Of a stretch of DNA of 44,273 nucleotides, positions 18,507 through 27,714 are shown piece by piece; position 1 is the stretch's first letter, and each line of letters begins with the position of its first letter. The notes beneath the pieces were generated by a model. The model searched no databases. It saw only the letters and a program-made list of their open reading frames with translations, and was not told the DNA's origin. Both the position numbers and the translations under genes were made by a program. The DNA comes from Cyanobacterium sp. T60_A2020_053 (GTDB taxonomy: Bacteria > Cyanobacteriota > Cyanobacteriia > Cyanobacteriales > Cyanobacteriaceae), in NCBI GenBank assembly GCA_015272165.1, contig JACYMF010000039.1:1-44273 (forward strand), read 5' to 3'.

Positions 18507-18698
18507 CTAAGCGCAGGAATAATATCAAGTTATCAATGATTGTGATAAAGTCTCTCGCCAAGACGCAAAGACGCAAAGTTTTATAGTCAGTAATCAAAGG
18601 GATTTGAGATGATAAAGGGTTTAAGTTTCTTGCTTCTTCGTCTCTTCCCTATATACGATTAGTTTTACACGAGAATTTATACGGAAAAATAATTAATA

Positions 18699-20249
18699 AT
18701 GTTGAATTTATCAGAAAATTTTACTACTGTAGTAATAGGGGTAATTGCCCTGACGATTCTTATTTGGGGCTATAATCGAGGCAAACAATTTGGCGAAATT
18801 GGCATTTTAGCTTGGTTACAATCTGTAACTTTAATGACTCCTTGGCTATTCTTTTTTGCTTGTTTAGCAACAGGTATTTACCTTAATTTTATCGGTATTA
18901 TTATCCTGTTATTATTATCGGCTAGTATCTATATTTATCTAGGTAAAGTGATCCGCAAAAAAGCCTTAGAACAAAGTTTATCGTCTTTTAATCTTGATAG
19001 AATTAATCAACAAAAAACTAATATTTTGAATACAGACAAAGACCCACAAGAGCAAACAAAACAAGAACTACCATTACAATCTAATAATCAATCTTCTTTT
19101 CGTAATCAACCTCCTGAGCCTAATTTTACCCCCATTGATGAAGATGATTTAAACATTATTAAGGGAATTTTTGGCATTGACACTTTCTTTTCTACTGAAG
19201 TAATCCCTTATCAAGAGGGGGCAATTTTTAAAGGTAATTTACGCAGTGAACCTGATATTGCCCACGACAAGTTAAGCTCTAAATTAACTGAAAAATTAGG
19301 GGAAAAATATCGTTTATTTTTAGTCGAAACCCCGGAAGGTAAACCTGTTGTTATTGTCTTACCTAGTACAAACGATCCTAAACCTTTAACTTTAGCCCAA
19401 AAAAATATTGCTTTGGTGTTATTGGTGGCAACAATTTTCACTTCTGTGGAAGGCATTAGTATTTTATTGGGTTTTGATTTAATTGATAATTGGCAACGTT
19501 ATCCAGAGTCTTTACCGTTGACTTTGGGTTTATGGTTGATTTTATTTGCCCATGAGATGGGGCATCGTTTTTATGGTCAGAAGTATGGAGTTAAGATTAG
19601 CTTACCTTTTTTTCTGCCCAATATCCAAATTGGTAGTTTTGGAGCGATTACTCGTTTTGAGAGTTTGTTAGCTAATCGTGCGGTTTTATTCGATATTGCT
19701 TTTGCGGGTCCTGCGGTGGCAGGAGTGTTATCTTTAATTATGTTAGTGTCAGGGTTGATGATGTCGGGAGGTGACACGGGGTTACAAATTCCTTCCCTAT
19801 TTTTTCAAGGCTCAGTTTTGGTGGGGGGTTTAGCTAAATTGATTTTAGGTGCTACTCTATCTCAGCAAACGGTAGGTATTCATCCTTTGATGATTTTGGG
19901 TTGGTTGGGGTTAGTGATTACGGCGCTTAATTCTTTACCGGCTGGGCAGTTGGATGGAGGGCGCGTTATTCAAGCGATTTATGGTCGTAAGGTTGCCCGT
20001 CGTGCTACTATTTTGACGTTAATTATTCTGGGTATTGTTAGTTTATTTAATACTATTAATGCTTTGCCTTTTTATTGGGCGATTGTGATTCTCTTTTTAC
20101 AACGGGATTTAGAGCGCCCTTGTCTTAATGAGTTAACGGAATTGGATGATGGGAGGGCGCTTTTGGGTATTGGTTTAATTTTGTTGGCTTTGCTAACTTT
20201 GATTCCTGTTACCCCTAGTTTGGCTATTCGTTTTGGTATCGGTATTTAG
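18699..20249 (+). CDS. site-2 protease family (M50) zinc metalloprotease
   Basis: Intramembrane protease of the EGY1-like type found in cyanobacteria and plastids. Two N-terminal membrane segments (about 10-28 and 45-80) precede a soluble insertion (90-235, with a DEDDLNIIKGIFGI element seen in the family). The membrane protease core follows: HEMGH at 285-289 in a hydrophobic segment and LPAGQLDGGRV near 413-423, supplying the third zinc ligand. About eight membrane segments in total over 516 residues. Substrate unknown; family members act in regulated proteolysis and, in plants, chloroplast development. Confidence 0.93.
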   Translation: MLNLSENFTTVVIGVIALTILIWGYNRGKQFGEIGILAWLQSVTLMTPWLFFFACLATGIYLNFIGIIILLLLSASIYIYLGKVIRKKALEQSLSSFNLDRINQQKTNILNTDKDPQEQTKQELPLQSNNQSSFRNQPPEPNFTPIDEDDLNIIKGIFGIDTFFSTEVIPYQEGAIFKGNLRSEPDIAHDKLSSKLTEKLGEKYRLFLVETPEGKPVVIVLPSTNDPKPLTLAQKNIALVLLVATIFTSVEGISILLGFDLIDNWQRYPESLPLTLGLWLILFAHEMGHRFYGQKYGVKISLPFFLPNIQIGSFGAITRFESLLANRAVLFDIAFAGPAVAGVLSLIMLVSGLMMSGGDTGLQIPSLFFQGSVLVGGLAKLILGATLSQQTVGIHPLMILGWLGLVITALNSLPAGQLDGGRVIQAIYGRKVARRATILTLIILGIVSLFNTINALPFYWAIVILFLQRDLERPCLNELTELDDGRALLGIGLILLALLTLIPVTPSLAIRFGIGI

Positions 20250-20794
20250 GGTGCGCTAAGAAAGTTAAGTTATGGGGGCAAATTGACAATTGATAACGGA
20301 TAGTTGACAAATATGAGGTTCTACTATTTGTGTATAGGTAAGGGGTTTAAAACCCTTGTTATCATAAACTCTCCAGAAATACAGGCAAGATGCCTGTTTC
20401 ACCGTGCAAAAATCCTAATTGTTGGAGAAGTTTAATACTCGCGCGCTGGGCTTGTATTATTGAAGATCATTACAGCGAAAAACGGGGTAAATCTAGCCCG
20501 ATGGATATTGAGTGGGCAAAAGATGGACAAACTGGAGAGTTATTTATTGTCCAAGCGCGCCCCGAAACTGTACAATCTCAAAAATCAGGCAACGTCTTAA
20601 AAGATTATAAGTTAATTGGTAGCGGTGATGTGTTAATTACTGGTCGTGCGGTGGGTGAAATGATTGGGCAAGGTTTAGCGCGCGTCATCCTTGATGTACA
20701 CCAAATCAATCAGTTTAAAGAGGGTGAGGTGTTAATCACTAATAAAACCGACCCTGATTGGGAACCGATTATGAAAAAAGCTAGTGCCATTGTC

Positions 20795-21036
20795 ACTAAT
20801 CAGGGTGGGCGTTTTCATTCTCAAAAATGTTAGTTTCTCAAACTAGCCAATAATCTGAAATTCAGAGGTTTTTAACTACTAATAAATCAATTAATAGTAA
20901 AAAATCCTCCTGTCTCCCTGAATCTCCCCCCTTTTTAAGGGGGGTTGGGGGGGATCATCCTTATATTGTCTTCTTGTCAAAAACAAATCAATTTTGATCC
21001 TGACTTTGAAAACACCCTGACTAATCAGGGTGGGCG
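20795..21036 (+). repeat. 17-bp direct repeats around the insertion in ppsA
   Basis: ACTAATCAGGGTGGGCG is present at 20795-20811 and again at 21020-21036, encoding TNQGG twice. It was single in the ancestral gene and was duplicated with the insertion. The second copy is also the right arm of a small palindrome, ACCCTGA-CTAA-TCAGGGT. Confidence 0.85.
20807..20992 (+). mobile_element. 186-bp MITE-like repeat, copy 1, inserted in ppsA
   Basis: Identical by eye to the reverse complement of 43833-44018. It has no coding capacity, and contains a series of hairpins: AGTTT-CTC-AAACT, CTGAA-A-TTCAG, TACTA...TAGTA and CCCCCCTTTTTAAGGGGGG. No clear terminal inverted repeats. In ppsA it is followed by 27 more bases (20993-21019) before the second copy of the 17-bp direct repeat. 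Its transposition enzyme is not in the window. Confidence 0.8.
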
Positions 21037-22261
21037 CACCTGCCATGCGGCAATCATCGCCAGAGAAATGGGTATCCCTGCTATTGTTGGTTGTGGTAAT
21101 GGAACAGGGGTATTACAAACAGGTCAAGATTTAACGGTATCGTGCGCTGAGGGTGAAGAAGGTCGGGTTTATGATGGTTTGATTCCTTTTGACATTGTGG
21201 AAACGGCGCTGGATAATTTGCCGAAAACTAAAACTAAAATTTTGATGAATGTGGGCAATCCTGAAGAAGCATTCAAATTGGCTTCTATTCCTTGTGACGG
21301 CGTGGGTTTAGCTCGTTTAGAGTTTATCATCGCTAATCATATTAAAGCGCACCCCCTCGCTCTTATGCACTTTGATCAGTTACAAGACCCTTTGGTAAAA
21401 CAGGAAATTGCTAATTTAACGAAAGGTTATGACAATAAGGCTGATTTCTTTGTGGATAAAGTGGCACGAGGGGTGGGCGCTATTGCGGCGGCTTTTTATC
21501 CTAATCCCGTGGTGGTCAGGATGTCTGATTTTAAATCTAATGAGTATGCTAATCTGTTGGGGGGCGCTGATTTTGAACCGAAAGAAGAAAACCCCATGAT
21601 TGGTTGGCGCGGCGCTTCTCGTTACTATGATGAAAAATATCGAGACGCTTATGGCTTGGAGTGTCGGGCGCTGAAACGAGTGCGCGATGACATGGGTTTA
21701 ACTAATGTAATTCCCATGATTCCATTTTGTCGTACTCCCTACGAAGGTCGTCAAGTTTTAGCAGAAATGGCAAAACACGGCTTAAAACGGGGTGAAAATG
21801 GCTTACAAGTCTATGTCATGTGTGAAATTCCTAGTAATGTCATTTTAGCGGATCAATTTAGTGAAATTTTCGACGGTTTCTCTATTGGTTCTAATGATTT
21901 AACTCAGTTAACCTTGGGATTAGACCGAGATTCTTCCTTGGTAGCGCATATTTTTGACGAACGCAATCAAGCGGTTAAAGATATGGTAGCGTTAGTTATT
22001 GCCAAAGCGAAACACAATGACCGAAAAATCGGTATTTGTGGACAAGCGCCTAGTGATTACCCTGAGTTTGCTCGTTTCTTGGTTGAGTTAGGCATTGATT
22101 CCATCAGCTTAAACCCTGATTCGGTGTTAAAAACTTTACTGGATATTGCTAAGTTGGAGGAAAGATTGGAGAATAAATAGGGGTTGATGAAAAAGTAGAA
22201 TCATGATGGTAATGGATAATGGATAACTAATTCTTCATCTGTTATCCATTACCGATTAATT

Positions 22262-22346
22262 CTTACTCTCCTTCTCCCTTTCTCCCGTGCTTCCTCTGCT
22301 TCCTCTTCCAAAATTTAGATTTTTGGTTCAACTTTGCAAAAATCTT
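22262..22346 (-). repeat. dispersed repeat with AAATCTAAATTTTGG core, copy 1
   Basis: The reverse complement has TTTTTGCAAAGT, then CAAAAATCTAAATTTTGG and GAGGAAGCA, and ends in a purine-rich stretch GGGAGAAAGG. The same order is found on the plus strand at 28711-28787. It lies between the ppsA remnant and gyrB. Confidence 0.7.
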
Positions 22347-22398
22347 GCTTTCTCCCCTGCTTTAAGACAGCCATAGACAAGAGAGACAGGGGAAATTT

Positions 22399-25300
22399 TT
22401 AAACATCCAACTCCATCAGATTTAATCGTGGGCCATGGGTTTCGATAAACTCTCGGCGAGGCGCAACTTTATCACCCATCAACACTGTGAAAATTCGATC
22501 CGCTTCTAGCGCATCCTCAATTTCTACCCGTTTCATCATGCGCGTTTCAGGATTCATGGTGGTATCCCACAACTGTTGGGGCATCATTTCCCCTAAACCT
22601 TTAAATCGCTGGATATTGTAGTTAGCATTCGCTGGAAACTCAGCAATTTTTTGCTGTAACTCCCGATCACTATAACAGTAATAATGATTTTTACCCCGTT
22701 CTAATTTATAAAGAGGAGGACAAGCAATGTAAATATATCCTTGTTGCACTAATTCCCTTTGATAACGGTAAAAGAAAGTTAATAAAAGTGTACGGATGTG
22801 GGCGCCGTCCACATCAGCATCCGTCATAATCACGATATGATGATACCGTAACTGACTAGAATCAAACTCATCTCCTCTGATACCTAATCCTAAAGCAGTA
22901 ATCAAAGATTGAATCTCATTATTCTTATAGATTTTCGCATCATCAGTTTTTTCGATATTCAAAATCTTACCTCTGAGGGGTAAAATCGCTTGAAAACGTC
23001 TATCCCTTCCCTGTTTGGCACTGTTGTGAACAAAAATACCACTAGCTAAAGCAAAATTATGGGTATGAGGTACTTCTATATCATAAACATCCATTAATTC
23101 CGTGATCGGTTCAATTTTGACAACCCGATGATTATAATTAGCTACAGCTTCTAAAACTTTATCTTGATTGCCATTGAAATAACGTTCACAAAAAGTCTCT
23201 AGTTTTAATAAAGATTTATCCCCTGTTTGTAAGCGATATTGATTATAGACTTCAAAATTAGCATACCCATAGTCAATTTCAATCTGCTTGAGAGCAGAGA
23301 GAGTTTTATTGTAGTAAGTTTTTGATAATGCTTGAAGGCGTTTCTCCCGAAATTCAGAGGTCCATTGTTTTTTAGTTTCTTCCCTTCTCCAGTTCAATAA
23401 ATCTTCATCTTGCCATTGTTTTTTCGCCAAATCAGATAAATCTTGACGAGCAGAAGGATTATTTTGATAAAATTCCTTTACTCTCTGACTTTGAGTTTGA
23501 CAATTATTTTCATCACTCCAATAGAGTTGTTGAGCTTCATATAACTGTTGAGCATTCTTCTCACGGTATTCAGGGTTATTATTGTAGAAATCAAGCCATT
23601 TTTTGCCCATATAAACTTTATACTCTACATCTTTCCATTGAGCTTTTGCTTGAGCAGATAATACCTCACGAGTATCCGATTGTTTCATTCTTTCACTCAT
23701 AAAAGCTCGATATTCATTAGTTTGATGACTTTTGCGGGCTTTTTCGATGACATCTGGACGGTGTAATGTATGTTTAATGTGACGATGGTGTAACGCTAAA
23801 TGTTCTTCTGGTGAAAGTCGAAGAATATTTTTAGGACTGTTATTGAGCTTATTGAAATCGATATGATGTCGGTGGCTACCCTGACTAGCTTGATAAATTC
23901 CATGTTTAAGATTGTAAAAATCTGCTAGTAAATGAGTATAAACCCATGATTCATCACTCCAAACCATTTCATAACCATCCAAACCAGCACCAGTTTCAGC
24001 ATTTTGTTGAGACAATTTACGATACAAAGGCATCAAAGAGTCATCAGCCGTTAAATGTTGAGCTTGTTTGTAACTGCCATCTCGCAACATAAAACGATGA
24101 TCTGGTGTACAGATTAACTCCTCACCATTATCTAAAGTCAATTTGATAACCTCAGCATTTTTCTTGGTGATGCGAGGATTAATGATCTTTTCGACACAAA
24201 CCTGACCATTTTCATTGACAGTATAACAAAAATGTTCTTTTCCTTGCTTTTGTTCAGCGACGACATCTTTAAAACTAATATTTCTGCCATCGGCTAAAGC
24301 GATGAGAGTGTCTCCGGACCAACAGCCCCCCGCACTATCTCCTTCCACGAGGAAAATTTCTGACTCTGAAGGGTCTCTTGTACTACAATCTGCTAATTTA
24401 CCGGGTAAAGGAGAAGACTCTAACACCGATTTACGTCTGACTAACTCCCTAGCGCGCCTCGCCGCTTCCGCCGCCTTAAAGGCTTGTACAGCTTTTTCGA
24501 TGATACTATCACCCACATGGGGATTAAATTCGAGATATTCATTTAAGACCTCACTAACCAGAGAGTCAACAATACCTCTTACTTCTGAGTTGCCAAGTTT
24601 GGTTTTGGTTTGTCCTTCAAATTCTGGGTCTGGTACTTTGACGGAAATCACCGCTGTTAGACCTTCTCGGACATTTTCTCCCCCCAAATTAGGCTCGTTT
24701 TCTTTAATTTTATTGCGTTTGCGCGCCACATTATTTAAGGTACGGGTTAAAACCGTTTTCAATCCTTCTAAGTGAGTACCACCATCAACCGTGCGGATAT
24801 TATTAGCAAAACCTAAAATAGTATCACTGTAGGAATCAATACACCATTGTAGGGCGACTTCCACCTGTACACCATTTTTCTCCCCCTCCACATAAATAAT
24901 ATCAGAATGTAATACCTCTTTGTCCCTCGTCATATAGGTTACATACTCTTTGATGCCCCCTTCGTAACAGTAGGTTTCTTGTCGTGGAGAAGTAACACGA
25001 TAATCAGAAAAAGTGATTTTTACTCCGGCGTTGAGGTAAGCTAATTCTCGTAATCTTCCTGAGAGGGTATTGTAATCAAATTCAGTGGTTTCTGTGAAAA
25101 TTTGTGCATCAGGTAAAAAACATATCGATGTACCTGTAGAATGTTCTTGGTCAGGGGATGCGATTAACTCAGTGACGGGTATTCCTCTTTCGTAGCGTTG
25201 TTGATGGATATTACCTAAGCGCCATACTGTCACTTGTACCCACTCAGAAAGGGCGTTAACCACTGATATACCTACTCCGTGTAGCCCCCCTGACACTTTG

Positions 25301-25638
25301 TAACCGCCACCACCAAATTTCCCTCCAGCATGGAGTACAGTCATCACGGTTTCCAGCGCTGATTTTTTGGTGGTAGGGTGAATATCGGTGGGAATACCTC
25401 TACCATCGTCAGTAACTCTTACTGAACCATCGGCGTTAATATCGATCTCAATGTGGGTACAATGACCTGCTAAGGCTTCATCGATGGAATTATCCACTAC
25501 CTCATAAACTAAGTGATGCAGTCCTCTAGGTCCTGTAGTACCTATGTACATGCCCGGACGTTTTCTGACCGGTTCTAAGCCTTCGAGAACTTGAATTTGC
25601 TCTGCGCCGTAGTTTGAGGTTTGTTTTTCGATAGCCAT
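22399..25638 (-). CDS. gyrB: DNA gyrase subunit B precursor with intein
   Basis: ATPase subunit of gyrase, which introduces negative supercoils together with GyrA. Ordered features: GHKL ATPase (VLEGLEPVRKRPGMYIG at 17-33, VVDNSIDEALAG, TDDGRGIP, GGLHGVG), transducer region, Toprim with LVEGDSAGG (430-438) and MTDADVDGAHI (866+), and the C-terminal QRFKGLGEMM. A 434-residue intein interrupts just after EGDSAGG; the mature protein would be 645 residues. ATG at 25638 with an AGGAAT site upstream. Single gene, with an AT-rich leader of about 240 bases. Confidence 0.97.
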   Translation of the reverse strand: MAIEKQTSNYGAEQIQVLEGLEPVRKRPGMYIGTTGPRGLHHLVYEVVDNSIDEALAGHCTHIEIDINADGSVRVTDDGRGIPTDIHPTTKKSALETVMTVLHAGGKFGGGGYKVSGGLHGVGISVVNALSEWVQVTVWRLGNIHQQRYERGIPVTELIASPDQEHSTGTSICFLPDAQIFTETTEFDYNTLSGRLRELAYLNAGVKITFSDYRVTSPRQETYCYEGGIKEYVTYMTRDKEVLHSDIIYVEGEKNGVQVEVALQWCIDSYSDTILGFANNIRTVDGGTHLEGLKTVLTRTLNNVARKRNKIKENEPNLGGENVREGLTAVISVKVPDPEFEGQTKTKLGNSEVRGIVDSLVSEVLNEYLEFNPHVGDSIIEKAVQAFKAAEAARRARELVRRKSVLESSPLPGKLADCSTRDPSESEIFLVEGDSAGGCWSGDTLIALADGRNISFKDVVAEQKQGKEHFCYTVNENGQVCVEKIINPRITKKNAEVIKLTLDNGEELICTPDHRFMLRDGSYKQAQHLTADDSLMPLYRKLSQQNAETGAGLDGYEMVWSDESWVYTHLLADFYNLKHGIYQASQGSHRHHIDFNKLNNSPKNILRLSPEEHLALHHRHIKHTLHRPDVIEKARKSHQTNEYRAFMSERMKQSDTREVLSAQAKAQWKDVEYKVYMGKKWLDFYNNNPEYREKNAQQLYEAQQLYWSDENNCQTQSQRVKEFYQNNPSARQDLSDLAKKQWQDEDLLNWRREETKKQWTSEFREKRLQALSKTYYNKTLSALKQIEIDYGYANFEVYNQYRLQTGDKSLLKLETFCERYFNGNQDKVLEAVANYNHRVVKIEPITELMDVYDIEVPHTHNFALASGIFVHNSAKQGRDRRFQAILPLRGKILNIEKTDDAKIYKNNEIQSLITALGLGIRGDEFDSSQLRYHHIVIMTDADVDGAHIRTLLLTFFYRYQRELVQQGYIYIACPPLYKLERGKNHYYCYSDRELQQKIAEFPANANYNIQRFKGLGEMMPQQLWDTTMNPETRMMKRVEIEDALEADRIFTVLMGDKVAPRREFIETHGPRLNLMELDV
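23023..24324 (-). other. GyrB intein with HNH homing endonuclease
   Basis: Residues 439-872 of the precursor. Splicing motifs: C439 at the start (CWSGDTLIALADGR), block B TPDHRFMLRDG, a block-F-like VYDIEVPHTHNFAL, and the C-terminal VHN followed by extein Ser (SAKQGRD). The insertion site is that of the Synechocystis GyrB intein as I recall. The central 270 residues contain an HNH-type nuclease core, SHRHHIDFNKLNNSPKNI, then repeated basic W/Q/K-rich helices suggesting a DNA-binding region. The nuclease motif appears intact. The segment has no GGGCGCT word, unlike the two exteins' surroundings. Confidence 0.95.
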
Positions 25639-25881
25639 ATTTTATATTCCTGTTTTCAAGGCTTATTTAGGGTTTTTTAACCTTGAATGATATTTTACTC
25701 AAAATTTATAACTCAGTATAGTTTAGCACTATTTAAAGCCTATTTCAGCTAATTTTTACTATAGAGTTAGTGGACAATGGATCATTGATAATGAGTAATC
25801 GTGGGTTTTTACCTGTCACACTCGTATAAATTTATTATTGCCCTTTACTCTTTGCCCTTTTAACTACTTTTCAAGCAAGTT

Positions 25882-27288
25882 TTATTCATAAGGAAATTTA
25901 AGAGTAAAAATAGTGCCTTTTTGCGGTTGAGAAATCAAAGAAATATTACCATTCATTGCTAACACTAAAGTTTTGACAATAGCTAATCCTAATCCGCTAC
26001 CGCTGTCATAACGAGTTCTGGCTTCATCCATACGGTAAAATCGCTCAAAAATACGATTTTGATAAGCTAGGGGAATGCCAATACCATGATCTTCTATTTC
26101 AATAATAATATCTTCTTTTTTACTTACTCTAATTTCAATTAGGGTATCGTCAGAGGAGTATTTAATGGCATTATCTAATAGATTCAAAAAAATCTGTTTA
26201 AAACGGTTAATATCAACTTTTATATTAATATTTTGATCCTCAATGGATAAAGTTATTTGTCTTTGGCTATATTGTTGAGCCATAGGGATAATTTCTCTTA
26301 ATAATTCGCTCAATTTAACTATTTCCATTTGTAATTTTATATTACCGCTATCTGCCCTTGCTAATTCTAATAAATCTTGTAATAGTTGCACCGTGCGCCC
26401 TGCTTCTGAATTGGCAATGGTTAAGGCTTCTTTTTGAGTTTTAGTTAAATTATCTCCCCTTCTTAATAAACTTTGTAAGTAACCAGAAACAATGGTTAAT
26501 GGAGTTCTTAATTCGTGGGAAACATTACTTAATAACTGTTCTTGATTATCCCAACTTTCGCCTATTTTCAGTAATAATTCTTCGATAGTCAGGGCTAATT
26601 TTCTGACTTCGGTGGGCGCTTGGTTAAATTTTAGGGAAACTTCTTTTAATTTGTCTGGGGAAATATTTTTAGCAGTTTTGGTTATGTTATCTATAGGTTT
26701 AAGGGCTAAACAAATATAGGTACTGGTAGCGTAAATAATGGCTATGTTAGTTAAAAATATAATCAAAAATAAGGTTTTTAGTAAATCATTCAATAATAGT
26801 TGATCATCATTAATATTCTGAGCTACATATATTGTTTGTAAATTTTTTTCATCAAAACTAATTTTCAATGAACACATAAGCCAATATTGATTACTAATAT
26901 TAAAAATTTTTGGTTGATCAGTAATATTTTCTACGGTGGTAATTTCTGGTGATAGATTATCGGAATAAGTTGTTATTTTGGCTTGATCAGTTTTAATCCA
27001 CAGCAATGTTTTTGGGCTGGAATAACTTTTAATTGTTTTATCTAAAGCCTGTTGCGGTGAATACATTTCTTGATAAATTTTGACATCATTAGGTATTTGT
27101 TGAGCAAGATTATTCAGGTGTTTTTCATGACTCATAATTAGACGATTTTTCATTTGCCAACTCATGGCAAAAGCAACACCAGTTAAGCCAGTAATTGACA
27201 AAATACTAATACCTAATATTAAGCGAGTTTTTAGTGAGTTAAAATCTATTTTTCTTTTGATAAACACTTTTAATTTATGCTGTGGCAA
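25882..27288 (-). CDS. membrane sensor histidine kinase
   Basis: A 468-residue two-component sensor. Membrane segments at about 22-43 and 170-195 bracket a periplasmic domain of about 125 residues without a recognised fold. A HAMP-like linker (197-245) leads to the HisKA dimerisation domain with H258 in SNVSHELRTPL, and the ATPase domain with the N box LNLLDNAIKYS, G1 EDHGIGIP (399-406), F box IFERFYRMD and G2 SGLGLAIVKT. All catalytic motifs are intact. No response regulator is adjacent; the nearest one here is about 11 kb away. The ligand is unknown. Confidence 0.93.
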   Translation of the reverse strand: MPQHKLKVFIKRKIDFNSLKTRLILGISILSITGLTGVAFAMSWQMKNRLIMSHEKHLNNLAQQIPNDVKIYQEMYSPQQALDKTIKSYSSPKTLLWIKTDQAKITTYSDNLSPEITTVENITDQPKIFNISNQYWLMCSLKISFDEKNLQTIYVAQNINDDQLLLNDLLKTLFLIIFLTNIAIIYATSTYICLALKPIDNITKTAKNISPDKLKEVSLKFNQAPTEVRKLALTIEELLLKIGESWDNQEQLLSNVSHELRTPLTIVSGYLQSLLRRGDNLTKTQKEALTIANSEAGRTVQLLQDLLELARADSGNIKLQMEIVKLSELLREIIPMAQQYSQRQITLSIEDQNINIKVDINRFKQIFLNLLDNAIKYSSDDTLIEIRVSKKEDIIIEIEDHGIGIPLAYQNRIFERFYRMDEARTRYDSGSGLGLAIVKTLVLAMNGNISLISQPQKGTIFTLKFPYE

Positions 27289-27714
27289 TCCTAGATGAGT
27301 TGTGGGATTATTTTTGTAATTAAGGGGGGTAACATCGGGTTAGAAGTCCAAAATACTTTGAAAATATATTATTTTTAGGGATGTTTATTTATTATCAAAA
27401 AATGTTGTGTAAAGTTTACAACTTAGTTATATAGCGTTTTTCATGGTTATGAGGTACAAAATAAAATCAAAGTCTGCTCGATTAGAAAGATTTGAGCGTA
27501 CCTCATAAGTGTAGAAATTGCTATAAAAAGATTATGTCTTCGTAATTTACCCACCGTGTAATGAATTACACGGCTGACGGGCAGATCGTTCAATAAATTG
27601 AACTAAGATATTGATATTACTAATTTGTAAGTGTTCAAGCAAACTTGATATAAGATAAAGACCTTTCCATAAACTATTAAAACGTTTTTAACTGATATTT
27701 TACTGAGTTTGGGC
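27289..27714. other. intergenic region upstream of the histidine kinase
   Basis: No gene seen. It contains the histidine-kinase promoter region and a copy of the palindromic CCGTGTAAT repeat (about 27536-27603). The remainder is AT-rich without further structure that I can see. Confidence 0.5.
27536..27603 (-). repeat. double-palindrome intergenic repeat, copy 1
   Basis: Two perfect palindromic arms: CCGTGTAATGAATTACACGG at 27554-27573 and GTTCAATAAATTGAAC at 27588-27603, about 15 bases apart, with ACTTTACCCAC-type flank on the left. Orientation is reverse to copies at 28851 and 38503. Confidence 0.85.

Larger units (their letters stand above)
20437..22180 (+). pseudogene. ppsA: ppsA remnant, phosphoenolpyruvate synthase, truncated and interrupted
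   Basis: PpsA makes PEP from pyruvate and ATP. Homology starts abruptly at LARWACIIEDHY and runs through PMDIEWAKDG, IVQARPETV, ITGRAVG and TDPDWEPIMKKASAIVTNQGGR, then a 225-base insertion (including a 186-bp repeat) breaks it. It resumes with TNQGGRTCHAAIIAREMG (phosphohistidine domain) and continues to the C-terminus (DGVGLARLEF, MIPFCRT, SIGSNDLTQLTLGLDRDS, ICGQAPSDYP). The ATP-grasp N-terminal part (roughly 300 residues) is missing. The insertion keeps frame (225 = 75 x 3) but brings stop codons, the first at 20831-20833. Neither piece can perform the full reaction. The preceding 150 bases hold repeat-like sequence only. Confidence 0.9.

Noticed and set aside
20945-21019. Possible new start for the second ppsA half within the repeat
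   Set aside because: The TTG start and first 20 or so residues come from the inserted element; the similarity of DPDFE to the upstream DPDWE is probably chance.
20390-22180. ppsA as a functional two-gene split enzyme
   Set aside because: The ATP-grasp domain is missing altogether and the break lies inside the GGRTCH active-site motif, so a working split is unlikely.
24302-24775. 157-residue frame antisense to gyrB
   Set aside because: Shadow of the conserved gyrB extein; no family match recognised.
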